The notes under the pieces: generated by a model
Database searches by the model: none
What the model was told of the DNA's origin: nothing
The model's input: only the letters and a program-made list of their open reading frames with translations
Position numbers and translations under genes: made by a program
Source: Bacillota bacterium
GTDB lineage: Bacteria; Bacillota; Sulfobacillia; JAJYWN01
Direction of reading: 5' to 3'
Length of the DNA stretch: 64,000 bases
Assembly: GCA_021791495.1 (NCBI GenBank)
Contig: JAJYWN010000013.1
Coordinates: 1-64,000 of the forward strand
Shown here: piece after piece, positions 1 through 9,903 of the stretch
Numbering within the stretch: position 1 is the first letter of the stretch
Layout of the letters: each line of letters starts with the position of its first letter

Positions 1-282
1 GGACACACGCGTTTCCCCAATCGTGTGTCCCGAATCGACACACTAGTTCCTGCAGACACAAGCGACGCCGGAACGGTCGAAAGGTCCGAACGCTTATCCC
101 TCTGGCGCGGCGGAAAGTTCGGGAAGCCACCCCGGCCCGCCCCCTCCCCGCGACCCAGGTGGGGAAATACCACGTGCCGCTGGACGGCACCACCCATCAG
201 ACCACCAAGCCATTTGGGAACCGCTCTGCTAGGTAGCGGCTCTCCCCAGGGGTCCGCGGCGAGCCCCAGGCAGAGTGCCTCC

Positions 283-1728
283 CTAGGCCGTCCGCCGCCC
301 CTCCGCGGCCATCTCCTTCGCCACCGCCTCCGCCGCATCCACGATGCGGTCAAGATCGGCCTGCGTATGCGCCATCGAGATGGCCCCGCCGCCCCAAATG
401 GTGTAGACGCCGTGGTTTAGCATACGGAGGCGAAATTCGTTGTCGCGGAACTTCACATTGGTCTTAGTTTCGACATCCTCGCAGTTTCGGATGTCGGCCT
501 CTGCTACGGTCCTGATGCCATCGCCGGCCGCGTCAGCGGCCCCCGTTCCAGCTCCGGCTCCGGCCCCAACCGCTACCTTCGGGAAGCTCGTGGTGAACAG
601 CGAACCCACCCCGAAGCACTTGGCCGCTATGCCGCGCGCCGCGAAAGCCTCCTCCACGCCCCGCCGCACGTACTCGCCCTTTCGGGCCAGCTCCGGGTAG
701 ATCTCGCCCTCATGCTCCTCCAGATACCGGAGCATCGTCCGCCCCGCGATCATGGCCGGCACCATGATGGAGAAAGTGCCGCCGCCCATCAAGACGCCCT
801 TCCCCTTGGGCTGCGTCGGGCTGGCCAGTTCCAGCACATCCCGCCGCCCCGCCACCAGCCCCAGGTTCATCCCGCCGCCCATGACCTTGCCCATGGTCGT
901 CAGGTCCGGCTTCAGACCGTAAAGCCCCTGCGCCCCGCGGAGCGACAGCCGTCCACCCGTGATGATCTCATCAAGGACGAACAAGGCCCCCGCCGCCTTG
1001 GTTTCTCTCTCCACGGCCTCCAGATAGCCTGCTACCGGCGGCACGAAGTACTGGCCGACGGCCTCGATCACCACCGCCGCCAAATCGCCCGCCGCCGCCT
1101 CCCGCCGGATGGCCGCCACCGTGCCCTCCTCATCGTTGAAGGAGATCGTCTTGGTGAAGCGCGTCGCTTCCGGTAGCATCCCGGCGCTCTCCGGGACGTC
1201 CATGGGCGCGTGGATGGCCACGCTCAGATCGGCGTTGGCACCGTGCCAGCCGCCCCGCACCTTGAGAATGGTCTTCTTTCCTGTGAACCCGCGGGCCAGC
1301 CGCACGGCATACATGGTGGCCTCAGCCCCCGATACCCCGAACCGGACCATCTCGGCGCTGGGGATGACGCGGCAGAAGTCCTCGGCAAAGGCCACCTGGT
1401 GCTCGTGGACGATACCCCAGTGGGTACCTGCCTCCACGGCCTTGCGGATGGCGCTGTACACTGGCTCCGGCTTGTGCCCGAGGATGTGGGTGTAATGGCC
1501 CATCCACAGGTCGACGTACTCGTTCCCATCCACGTCCCAGATCTTCGACCCCTCCGCCCGGTTGATATAGACGGGGTGGGGCGGGAAGTAGCGGGGGTTA
1601 TGGCAGACGCCGCCCGGCATGACCTTCTTCGCACGCTCATAAAGGGCGGCCGAACCGGGCGTCCGCCGGCGGTAGGTGTCAAGGTAGTCCGCGGAAAGCG
1701 CGGGGTCCTTACTGTCGTTCGGGTTCAC
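283..1728 (-). CDS. Class III aminotransferase, glutamate-1-semialdehyde 2,1-aminomutase-like
   Basis: 481-aa ORF with HemL-like sequence (YVDLWMGHYTHILGHKPEPV, FGVSGAEATMYAVRLARGFTGK, VLDEIITGGRLSLRGAQGLYGLKPDLTTMGKVMGGGM). Confidence 0.85.
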   Translation of the reverse strand: MNPNDSKDPALSADYLDTYRRRTPGSAALYERAKKVMPGGVCHNPRYFPPHPVYINRAEGSKIWDVDGNEYVDLWMGHYTHILGHKPEPVYSAIRKAVEAGTHWGIVHEHQVAFAEDFCRVIPSAEMVRFGVSGAEATMYAVRLARGFTGKKTILKVRGGWHGANADLSVAIHAPMDVPESAGMLPEATRFTKTISFNDEEGTVAAIRREAAAGDLAAVVIEAVGQYFVPPVAGYLEAVERETKAAGALFVLDEIITGGRLSLRGAQGLYGLKPDLTTMGKVMGGGMNLGLVAGRRDVLELASPTQPKGKGVLMGGGTFSIMVPAMIAGRTMLRYLEEHEGEIYPELARKGEYVRRGVEEAFAARGIAAKCFGVGSLFTTSFPKVAVGAGAGAGTGAADAAGDGIRTVAEADIRNCEDVETKTNVKFRDNEFRLRMLNHGVYTIWGGGAISMAHTQADLDRIVDAAEAVAKEMAAEGRRTA

Positions 1729-1784
1729 GGGGTATTCGCCTCCGGGGCCGGGTCCTAACCCTTACATAAGTAGTAAAAGGAGAG

Positions 1785-1812
1785 CCGGCGAATGCTGCAT
1801 GGTATTCGCCGG
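1785..1812. promoter_or_regulatory. Perfect 9-bp inverted repeat CCGGCGAAT-N10-ATTCGCCGG between the MCP and aminotransferase genes
   Basis: Read directly; on the minus strand it is followed by CTCTCCTTTTACT, so it could be a weak terminator for the MCP gene or an operator for the aminotransferase gene. Confidence 0.5.
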
Positions 1813-1935
1813 TCCCGAAGGCCAATCCTACCTTTTTCCCCGCCGTTCGGCCCGTTCCGCCGGCCCTCCGGCCTGTCTACACGACGGGCGGCCACTCCAG
1901 CGAAGGTGGCCACTCGAGCGAAGGTGGCCCAGCCG

Positions 1936-3513
1936 CTAGGACAAGCCCAGTTTAGAACTGAGTTCCGTCAGGCTCCCTCCGAGGCGGGCCAGTTCTTCGG
2001 CCGCCGCCGCCACCTGCTGTGCGGAGGCGCTGGTCTCGCTGGTCGAGGCCGCTGCCTGTTCCATGCTGGCCACAATCCCCTTGACGCCCGCCAGTGATAA
2101 CTCGGACGCTTTCACGATCTCGCTCAGCAGGCCGTCGACGCGGTTGGTTTTCTTCGCATTGACCGTGACTTGGGCTTGAACCAGCCCGAGGGAGCGGGTG
2201 AGGTTGGCTGTCTTCTGGTTAATACCCTGCACCAGACTCTGAATCTCCTTGGTCGAACTCTGCGCCCGCGACGCCAGCCGGCGGACCTCATCCGCCACCA
2301 CGGCGAAGCCGCGTCCGTGCTCTCCGGCCCGGGCCGCTTCGATGGCGGCGTTCAGAGCCAGGAGATTGGTCTGATCGGAAATCTCACTGATCACTTCAAG
2401 GATTTGGGATATCTGCTTCGATTGCCCCTCCAGTTCCCCCATGTCCTCTCCCGATTTCCTCACGGCTTCGGTGATGGCGCACGAAGCTTCCACCGCTTCC
2501 ATGACCGCCGTGGCCCCTGTCGTGGCGGCGGCCGCCGTCCCTTCGACGGCCTTGGCCACTTCGTGGGAGTTTGTGTTTACCTCAGCGATAGCCGATGACA
2601 TTTCCTCCGTGCTGGCCGAAACCTGCTCGATGCTGGCCGCCAGTTCTTCGCTGGTGGAACTGGCTTCCTCCGCGGCCTGCTGCAATCGCTGCTCAAGCGC
2701 GACCAGTTCCGTGATGTCCCGGCACATCTCAAAGCCGCCGACGACCTTGCCAGAGCCGTCCCGGATGCTTCCCGCACTGGCTAGGATGGGCTTTTGTCTC
2801 CCAGTCCGATCGGTGATCAGCACCCGAGCCCCGCTGATGGTCTCTCCCGTTGCCATGCAGTGTTTCAGAGCACACCCTTTGTCACAGATGTTGCTCTTGA
2901 AAACCTGGCGGCAGGTGAGTTTCCCGACGACTTCCTCGACGGGGTACCCCGTCAGATCTGAGCAGGCCTGGTTCATGTAGGTCACGACCAGGTCGCGGCC
3001 GGCCACGAAGAACGGGTCCGCAATCCCGTGGACGATGCTGGTGCTGTATTCCTCGCGATCGCGGACGGCCTGCTCCGCCTCGACCTGTGACGTTATGTCC
3101 CGGATAACTTCCATGCCGCCCAGGAGTTGACCGTCCGCACTCCTAACGGCCGAGGCGCTGGCGCTGACGGGGATCTTCCGTCCGGAGCGGTGCGTGATGT
3201 GCACCCTCGCTCCGCTGACAGCCTGGCCCGTGCGCATGCAACCCTTGATAGCACACCCGGTGGCGCAGATATCACTCTGGAAGACATCCATGCACTTCAT
3301 CTTCCCGACGGCTTCACCCGCGCCAATGCCCACCAGCTTCTCGCAGGCGGAGTTCATATACACCACTGTGAGGTCCGCATCTACAACGAAGACAGGGTCG
3401 GGTAGGCCTTCGAACGCTGCTTGGTGCAGGTTTGCTTGCGCCGATTCCGGCGGCGGTCCGCCGGCCCGGCCCGGCCCCAAGCCTCTTTGGCCACGCAAGC
3501 TACTCATCAGCAT
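1936..3513 (-). CDS. Soluble methyl-accepting chemotaxis protein with two PAS domains, each with a four-Cys motif
   Basis: MCP signalling hairpin ([40 protein letters not shown]); two PAS repeats; start at 3513 preceded by GGAGGGGG; no obvious TM helices. Confidence 0.88.
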   Translation of the reverse strand: MLMSSLRGQRGLGPGRAGGPPPESAQANLHQAAFEGLPDPVFVVDADLTVVYMNSACEKLVGIGAGEAVGKMKCMDVFQSDICATGCAIKGCMRTGQAVSGARVHITHRSGRKIPVSASASAVRSADGQLLGGMEVIRDITSQVEAEQAVRDREEYSTSIVHGIADPFFVAGRDLVVTYMNQACSDLTGYPVEEVVGKLTCRQVFKSNICDKGCALKHCMATGETISGARVLITDRTGRQKPILASAGSIRDGSGKVVGGFEMCRDITELVALEQRLQQAAEEASSTSEELAASIEQVSASTEEMSSAIAEVNTNSHEVAKAVEGTAAAATTGATAVMEAVEASCAITEAVRKSGEDMGELEGQSKQISQILEVISEISDQTNLLALNAAIEAARAGEHGRGFAVVADEVRRLASRAQSSTKEIQSLVQGINQKTANLTRSLGLVQAQVTVNAKKTNRVDGLLSEIVKASELSLAGVKGIVASMEQAAASTSETSASAQQVAAAAEELARLGGSLTELSSKLGLS

Positions 3514-3755
3514 CCCTGGTCCCCCTCCTGGAATGGCCCATAGGAACGCCCAGCCGATCGTTTCTCGGAACGTCCCACCGGTCTTTCCGCTCCGTAGAAT
3601 GCATCGAAGGGGTGACATTGTGACTTAATGGACAAACTACTTTAACGCATGCAAACTTCAGGTATGCTGGACTGCGCCGTACATTCTTCAGTCCCCCCGC
3701 ACCTTGAAAGGGGGCCTTTCTCACCACTTAGGGGCGTCCGCGTGTCGGCGTGCAG

Positions 3756-5318
3756 TTACCCACGGAGCGCCGGCCGGCAGCGCGCCATGAGCTCCGCCAC
3801 ATCCCCGACCTTCCCAAGGTCCGCGACGGCCCTGACCATCTCGTCCGCCACGCTGTCCACCACGCCTTCCTCCGCGCCTCCCGCTACCTCTCCCGCCACG
3901 CCTCCCGCTAAACCTCCGGCCGGCCCGCACAGGAGGCGGAACTTCTCTTCCAACCGCGCGTCGGTCATCGGGTTCAGCAGTGTGCCCGTGGCATGCTCCA
4001 CCCGGTGGTGGAACGTTTCGCCCGACCGGGTCTTCACAGTCAGTTCGGCCTGATCCTGCCCCAACCCTGGCTTGACCGCGGCTCTGACTACCTCACGTAA
4101 GCGACGCACCTCGGGCCGCGCCACCGCTTCATCGCTGAAAGACCGCGGGCCCACCCGCCCGTCCACCATCCCCGACGCGATGCAATGGTACACGGAGAAC
4201 TTGCCCTCGAGGCCGACCCGCGGGTCGGTCTTGCCGCATAGCTCCAGGACTAAGGGGTGGCAGGCCAGGTCGATGGAGACGATCTCGTCCTCCGCGCCGG
4301 CAGGCACGCCCCCGGCACGCTTCCCGTTGGCCGTCTCTGCCGGGTCGGACACCGCCGCCGCCGGGTCAATGCCGCGCTCCCGCAGCATGCGCCCCATGGC
4401 CAGCCCGGCGTCGATGGCGGCATGGGTGACGACGCCACAAGGGTAGGGCTTAAACCCAAGGCCCATCAACTCCCATGTCTCCCCCCAGCCCTCCGTGAGC
4501 TTGGCCAGGTCATATTCGTCCGACAGAACGGCGCAGAACCCGCGTGGCGCCTCCAGAGCCCGCGTCGAACTGGTGAAACCGTCGGCCGCCAACAGCGCCG
4601 CCAAGAGGCCGTTCTGCCCCGCCTTGCCGGCGTGAAGCGGCTTGGTCATGGTCCCGAACATCTCGCGCAGGCCGGCCGCCTGGGCGGCAGCGATGCCAAG
4701 GGCATGGGCCGTCCGCCCCGCATCCAACCCCAACAGCCGCGCCGCCGCGGCCGCCGCGCCGAACGTCCCCGCCGTTCCCGTGACATGCCAGCCCCGGTCA
4801 TAGTGCGCCGGGCACACGGCCAGCGCCACTCGGGCCGCGGTCTCGTATCCGACCACGAACGCTTCCTCCAACTGCTCGCCGGTGCTGTGCAAGCGCTCGG
4901 CCAAAGGGAGGAGGCCGGACAGGGTGGGGGTGTACCCGTGCAGGATGGTCGCCTGATGTGTGTCATCGAAATCCAGCACATGGGCCATGGCTCCGTTGAT
5001 CAGCGCCGCCCAGAGGAGGCTCGTCCGCTCCTCCCGTCCCAGGATGGTGCTGGTTCCGGCCGGGCGACCACCACTCTCGGTAATGCCGCCGCCTGCCGCG
5101 GGCCCTTCCGCCGAGGCTCTCACCCCGCGCTCCACAGCAGCCCAAGAGTCTGCCGCTGCCACCTTCAGCAGGATGTCCACCATGGGATCCCGAGCGGCGC
5201 CTAACGCCACTCCCAGGAAGTCGAGGATGCATTGGCGGGCACGGTGCCTCACATCCGCCGGAATGCTTCCTCCATCGAACTCGGCAACGAGCTTCGCCAA
5301 CCGGGCCGTGGGCTCCAT
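3756..5318 (-). CDS. MmgE/PrpD family protein
   Basis: ORF 3756..5495; likely start MEPTARLAKLVAEFDGG at 5318; PrpD-like HVLDFDDTHQATILHGYTPTLSGLLPLAE, FGTMTKPLHAGKAGQNGLLAALLA, FKPYPCGVVTHAAIDA. Confidence 0.85.
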   Translation of the reverse strand: MEPTARLAKLVAEFDGGSIPADVRHRARQCILDFLGVALGAARDPMVDILLKVAAADSWAAVERGVRASAEGPAAGGGITESGGRPAGTSTILGREERTSLLWAALINGAMAHVLDFDDTHQATILHGYTPTLSGLLPLAERLHSTGEQLEEAFVVGYETAARVALAVCPAHYDRGWHVTGTAGTFGAAAAAARLLGLDAGRTAHALGIAAAQAAGLREMFGTMTKPLHAGKAGQNGLLAALLAADGFTSSTRALEAPRGFCAVLSDEYDLAKLTEGWGETWELMGLGFKPYPCGVVTHAAIDAGLAMGRMLRERGIDPAAAVSDPAETANGKRAGGVPAGAEDEIVSIDLACHPLVLELCGKTDPRVGLEGKFSVYHCIASGMVDGRVGPRSFSDEAVARPEVRRLREVVRAAVKPGLGQDQAELTVKTRSGETFHHRVEHATGTLLNPMTDARLEEKFRLLCGPAGGLAGGVAGEVAGGAEEGVVDSVADEMVRAVADLGKVGDVAELMARCRPALRG

Positions 5319-5349
5319 GGGCTCCCAACCTTTCCGTATCCACCATGCC

Positions 5350-5404
5350 GGTGGAAAGTGCTTTTCCATCCGTTTGCCACACTGATGGAAAACGTCTTTC
5401 CACC
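5350..5404. promoter_or_regulatory. Nested inverted repeat upstream of the MmgE/PrpD gene
   Basis: GGTGGAAAGTGCTTTTCCATC (5350-5370) / GATGGAAAACGTCTTTCCACC (5384-5404); each arm is itself palindromic (TGGAAA...TTTCCA). Confidence 0.6.
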
Positions 5405-5523
5405 AAGGGACATCAAGGGACAGGATTTCCCCGAGGGGCCTACCGCCTCCTCCACCGCCACGCCTGCGACCGCATCCTCGCCTGTCAGAAGCCAACCGCT
5501 GGCCCGGGCTGCTGGAGGAGCCG

Positions 5524-5565
5524 CGGCAAAAAAAGGGGAGGGCCGTGGCGCCGGCCCTCCCCTTT
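5524..5565 (-). terminator. Intrinsic terminator of the FAD/Fe-S oxidoreductase gene
   Basis: Perfect 13-bp stem AAAGGGGAGGGCC / GGCCCTCCCCTTT followed on the minus strand by a T7 run. Confidence 0.88.
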
Positions 5566-5595
5566 GAAGCGGTGGTGCGGAGTAATCCTGTTGGT

Positions 5596-8500
5596 CTAGT
5601 TCTCGCCGCCGGCTACCAGGTCCTCATCCTCGTCGTTCCTGCCGGACCCCGTCTGGCCCTTGTCGGTCTTGCCGAGATGGACGGTGATCTTGGGCGCCAG
5701 CTTCGTCGCGACCTCCGCCATCATGGTGGGCATAATTCGCGCCATGATGTAGGGCAGCATCTCGGGAAGCTGGTCCTTCATCGTCTGCGGCATGTCCGGG
5801 ATCATCTCCAGCATGAGCTGGTTGGCTTTCGGCATGAGTTTGGGCATCATGCCGCCGAAGAGCATGGGCATCAAGGTCGGCATCATCTTCTCCATCGAGG
5901 CGAAAGTCGGATCCTTCACCCCGGACGGCAGACGGCCAATGCCCTTCATCATTCCGGCCATCACCGACGGCATGCTATCGACGATCTCGGGTAGCATCCG
6001 GCTCATCATGTCCACGATGCCGTTGGGCGTCATGGCCTTGATGGCCTTATCGAACACGGCCCAAGCCTTATGGACGTGCTCCGTGGTGTCCTCGGACGCG
6101 TAGCCCAGCGCCTTGACCACCAGGTCGGAGAAGTCCAAGACCGGGACTTCCACGCCCGACGACCGGCCGCCCACACGCAGCTGCACTTCGCAGCAGGGGC
6201 AGGTTGCCGCCATCATCTCGGCTCCGGCATCCTTGGCTTCCTGCAGCCGCAGCGCGGCCACGTTGTCGGAGATCTTCGTATCGCTGATGCGTGTCAGAAC
6301 GCTGCCACAGCAGTAGCCATCGTCCCGGTTATGCGCGCAGTCCACGTACTCCACGCCAGGAAGGGCCTTAAGCACATTGCGCGGCGGTTCGTAGATGCCG
6401 CCGTGGCGTCCGATGTGGCAGGAATCGTGCCAGGTGACGGTGACCTTCCGGTCCGGGTCCTGCCTTTCCTTGAACTGCAGTTTCCCCGCGTTCATCAGTT
6501 CCTCGGTGGCTTCGGTGATGTGCTGGATCTCGAAGTCCATGGGGATGCCCAGCTTCTTCGCGGCCGCCGGGTAGTAGTGGTGGAACCCTGTCCAGCAGCC
6601 CGGGCAGGAGATGACGAGCTTCTTGATGCCGCGCGCCCGGATCTGCTCCAGGTTATTCTTCACCGCCATCAGGAACTCGGGCTCCAGTCCGGCCATGGCC
6701 ATGGGCATACCGCAGCAGGCCTCGTCCTTCCCGAGGTAGGCGAACTGGACGCCGCCATCCTTCAAGATGCGCGTGGCGTTGACGGCGATGTCCTTCTCCA
6801 CGTACGACGCGGTGCACCCCGCCCAGTACCCGACCTCGCTCTGGGGAACGATGTTCTCCTTCACATCATCGGGTACCCAGGCGTCGCGGTCCTTCTTGTA
6901 CTCGGCCCAGATATTCATGTTCAAATGCATGCTGGAGCTCATCATCTCGAAAGCTGGGTAGGTGCCGTATTTCATCCGCTGGATCATCACCGGACGCATC
7001 AGGTCCCAGGTTTCCTGGATGGGGATATTCACCTGGCACACCGGGTTGCAACGTTTGCAGGTGGTGCACATCAGGAAGTTGTGCACCTGCTTCTGGGTGA
7101 GCTGGAGGTTGCCGTTCAGGTACTCCTGGATGAATATGAACTTCCCGCGCGGTGAGGTGCTCTCCCAGCCGCTCCCCATCATCAAGGTGCACTCCGGCAC
7201 GCAGTAGCCGCAACGCGCGCAGGCGTAGGCGGCGCTCACCACCGGTGCCGGCAAGTTCTTCCGGTTCGTGGGCACCTTCTTCGGCAGCAGGCTTTCGGCG
7301 ATGTTGATCAGACCCTTGCCGCTGTGGGCCATCTGACGGGCCATGCCCATGGCGGCGCGCAGGGTGCCGGGAGCGGACCCGGGGAAGATCTTGCCGGGGT
7401 TAAGGAGACCGGCCGGGTCGGTGCGCTGCTTGTAGCCGGCCATGGCATCAAGGTTCTTCTGCCCGATGGCGGCCGGGGCATCATCCTGGAAGTACAGACC
7501 GACGGAGTAGGCGCGCCCGCCCTTCGACAGGGCGATATCCATCATCACCAGAGACTTGGCGAAACTGGCGGTGTAGGCCATGGTACGCTGGTCGGCCAGA
7601 AGGAAGCACAGCAAGGTGACTTCGCTCCGTCCCACCATGGTACCTTCGATGGCGATGCCCGGAAGGCGCTTCTGTCCCTCTTCAATAATGTCGGCCACGC
7701 GGTCCAGGGGGATCACCGACTCGCTGGGGATGAGCGAGGGGCCCAGGCGCTTGAAGCGCATGGGGTAGAAGCGTTCCGCCCACTCGTGCTCGGCGTCATT
7801 ATCTGGTATGCGGCGACCGCCCGCGGCCTTGATCATGGAGAGGAGGCCGTTTTCGACCTGTCCGGCCCGCGAGGCCGGGAACACGAACATGGCGGTATGG
7901 ACTTCATGGCGCTGCGGCGTGTAGTCACCCGCCTCGGCCTCAGCTTCCGTCGCCTCCGCCTTAGCCTCACCCTCACCGACGGCTTCCGCCGCCGCCGCCG
8001 CTGCCGCTACCTCGGCCGCCGCCGCGCGCTTTTTTGCCTGGAAGCTGGCCGTGGAGAAACTCACATGCCAGATAGGCAGACCTTGGCGGCCCGCCTCACG
8101 GACAGCCCGGACCAGGCTGGCCAGGTCCTCGAAGTCCGCGGCCACGACACGCTCTTCTTCCAACGGCCTCGTCTTCAATGTGACCTCGACGATCAGGCCG
8201 GTCGTCCCTTCGGCCCGGCTGATCAGAGCCAGACGCTCGCCTCGGAACTCCTCGACCTCGCCCTGCCCGTTCACGGCCTTCACGGAAACCAGGCTTTCAT
8301 GGGCATAGCCGTGCTCGTACCCGCCGATGCCGGACCCACCCTCGGCCACCCATCCGCCAACGGTGGAGCCTGGCGCGCTGGTCGGGTAGGTGCGCAGCAT
8401 CAGACCGTGCGGTGCCAGCGCCTTCTCCAATTGGGCATAGATGACGCCCGGCTGGACGGTAACCGTACCCGCCTCCTTATCGAAGGAGAGAACGCGATTC

Positions 8501-8910
8501 ATCCGGCGGAACGAAACGACGATCCCGCCTTTCGTCGGCACCGCACCACCGTAACCGCTGGTACCGGCACCGCGCGGTACTATAGGGAGGCTGTACTGGC
8601 GGGCCAGGGATACGAGGGAAACCACTTCTTCAAGGTTCGTCGGCTGGACGACAGCCTCCGGCAACGCCTTGACCATCCGCTCGACCATGCCCGGAAGAGC
8701 GGCCATGTCATAGGAGTAGACCGTCCGCTCCAGGCGGTCGAACCGGACCCGATCGCCGAACTTTCGCTTCAGCTGAATGCGAATCTCTTTTTCCACGGCG
8801 TCCACCCTCTCGACTAGTGGCGATTTTGGCGCCAGCAAAATGAGGGGAGCGATTTGTAACACTATGGAACAATCTCCCCAACTAGATTCTACGGGTGGGT
8901 GCCGTTTCAC
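5596..8910 (-). CDS. FAD-binding oxidase fused to 4Fe-4S/CCG-domain heterodisulfide-reductase-like module, with Met-rich C-terminal tail
   Basis: GlcD-like FAD domain (IVPRGAGTSGYGGAVPTKGGIVVSFRRMNRVLSF); CARCGYCVPECTLM and CTTCKRCNPVCQVNIP clusters; CCG-type motifs (YLGKDEACCGMPMA, CPCCEVQL). Confidence 0.88.
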   Translation of the reverse strand: MKRHPPVESSWGDCSIVLQIAPLILLAPKSPLVERVDAVEKEIRIQLKRKFGDRVRFDRLERTVYSYDMAALPGMVERMVKALPEAVVQPTNLEEVVSLVSLARQYSLPIVPRGAGTSGYGGAVPTKGGIVVSFRRMNRVLSFDKEAGTVTVQPGVIYAQLEKALAPHGLMLRTYPTSAPGSTVGGWVAEGGSGIGGYEHGYAHESLVSVKAVNGQGEVEEFRGERLALISRAEGTTGLIVEVTLKTRPLEEERVVAADFEDLASLVRAVREAGRQGLPIWHVSFSTASFQAKKRAAAAEVAAAAAAAEAVGEGEAKAEATEAEAEAGDYTPQRHEVHTAMFVFPASRAGQVENGLLSMIKAAGGRRIPDNDAEHEWAERFYPMRFKRLGPSLIPSESVIPLDRVADIIEEGQKRLPGIAIEGTMVGRSEVTLLCFLLADQRTMAYTASFAKSLVMMDIALSKGGRAYSVGLYFQDDAPAAIGQKNLDAMAGYKQRTDPAGLLNPGKIFPGSAPGTLRAAMGMARQMAHSGKGLINIAESLLPKKVPTNRKNLPAPVVSAAYACARCGYCVPECTLMMGSGWESTSPRGKFIFIQEYLNGNLQLTQKQVHNFLMCTTCKRCNPVCQVNIPIQETWDLMRPVMIQRMKYGTYPAFEMMSSSMHLNMNIWAEYKKDRDAWVPDDVKENIVPQSEVGYWAGCTASYVEKDIAVNATRILKDGGVQFAYLGKDEACCGMPMAMAGLEPEFLMAVKNNLEQIRARGIKKLVISCPGCWTGFHHYYPAAAKKLGIPMDFEIQHITEATEELMNAGKLQFKERQDPDRKVTVTWHDSCHIGRHGGIYEPPRNVLKALPGVEYVDCAHNRDDGYCCGSVLTRISDTKISDNVAALRLQEAKDAGAEMMAATCPCCEVQLRVGGRSSGVEVPVLDFSDLVVKALGYASEDTTEHVHKAWAVFDKAIKAMTPNGIVDMMSRMLPEIVDSMPSVMAGMMKGIGRLPSGVKDPTFASMEKMMPTLMPMLFGGMMPKLMPKANQLMLEMIPDMPQTMKDQLPEMLPYIMARIMPTMMAEVATKLAPKITVHLGKTDKGQTGSGRNDEDEDLVAGGEN

Positions 8911-8986
8911 ACAATACTTTATTTCGCTTTCGCTATGGGTGTGTCCAGCGAAAGTGAAAGAGAGGACAAAGCTGTTGATTCACGGA

Positions 8987-9760
8987 TCAGCTTTGAAAGC
9001 CGGCTCGCTTGAACGCGTCAATCAGCGAAAGGACGTAGCGAATTTGCTTATCGTTCATGCGGCATAGCATTCGCAAAACGGCCTGGGCGTTCGGTTCGGA
9101 CAGCAGGTGTCGCAAGTCGGGGCCCATGGCGCCGATCATCTCTTCGATGGAATTGCGGTCCACCACCAGGTAGCAGGGGGAGATGCCCAGTGCCTTGGCC
9201 AGGCTCTCCACCGTCCGCAGGGAGGGCTGGGCCTTACCTTTCTCGATCTGCCCTACCAGCACGGCCGAGACGCCGGCCCGGGTCGCCACCTCCCGCTGGG
9301 TCAGACCCAGCGCTTCTCGCAGGCTTCGCACCTTCTCGCCGATGGCCGGACCGGCGTCGGCCAAGAGCAGCGAAATGGGGACGTCCAGAGCGCCGGCCAG
9401 GTCACGGAGCGTATCGACCGCGGGCAGACTGTCGGCGCGCTCGATCTCCGAAAGGTACCCTGTGGAAATGCCGGCCGCCTTCGCCACCTCGGCCAGAGAA
9501 AGCCCCTTTTCCAGACGCTGCAGCTTGAGTTTGTCGCCCAGGGTGACCGGACGGCTGTCTCGAAACTCGGGATCGAGCTCGGTCTCGGGGATGCCCAGGA
9601 CCTTGGAAAGTCGCGCCAGAGCTCGCGACGAGGCCTCCTTTTTCCCATGCTCCAGCTCCGATAGATAGGAAACCGACAAACCCGCCCGGCGCGCCGTTTC
9701 GGACAAGGTCAATTGCTGTTCTTCGCGTGTACGTTTGATGGTTTCCCCAATATGATTCAT
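8987..9760 (-). CDS. XRE-family regulator with three tandem HTH domains
   Basis: Three HTH_3-like blocks: LTLSETARRAGLSVSYLSELEHGKK, LSLAEVAKAAGISTGYLSEIERADS, LTQREVATRAGVSAVLVGQIEKGKA. Confidence 0.9.
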   Translation of the reverse strand: MNHIGETIKRTREEQQLTLSETARRAGLSVSYLSELEHGKKEASSRALARLSKVLGIPETELDPEFRDSRPVTLGDKLKLQRLEKGLSLAEVAKAAGISTGYLSEIERADSLPAVDTLRDLAGALDVPISLLLADAGPAIGEKVRSLREALGLTQREVATRAGVSAVLVGQIEKGKAQPSLRTVESLAKALGISPCYLVVDRNSIEEMIGAMGPDLRHLLSEPNAQAVLRMLCRMNDKQIRYVLSLIDAFKRAGFQS

Positions 9761-9903
9761 TCCAGGATCACCTCATCTCGGGTGAAAACTACAACTCCAC
9801 TGGAGGATTAACCTTCTCCGTTTCCGAAACCACAGCCAGGGTGCGCGGTTCTTGTCGAAAGACGCCACCGCGACACCGCGGAGCCGGGGGTTACGCAGAC
9901 CAA

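Noticed and set aside
1-30. GGACACACG-N12-CGTGTGTCC inverted repeat at the left edge
   Set aside because: Truncated context; cannot tell whether it is an operator, terminator or element end
25-420. Many long ORFs antisense to confident genes (e.g. 1210..1758, 4257..5204, 7324..8817, 19255..20379, 27877..29109)
   Set aside because: High-GC shadow ORFs: low-complexity Arg/Pro/His/Gly-rich translations without family motifs, fully overlapping well-supported genes
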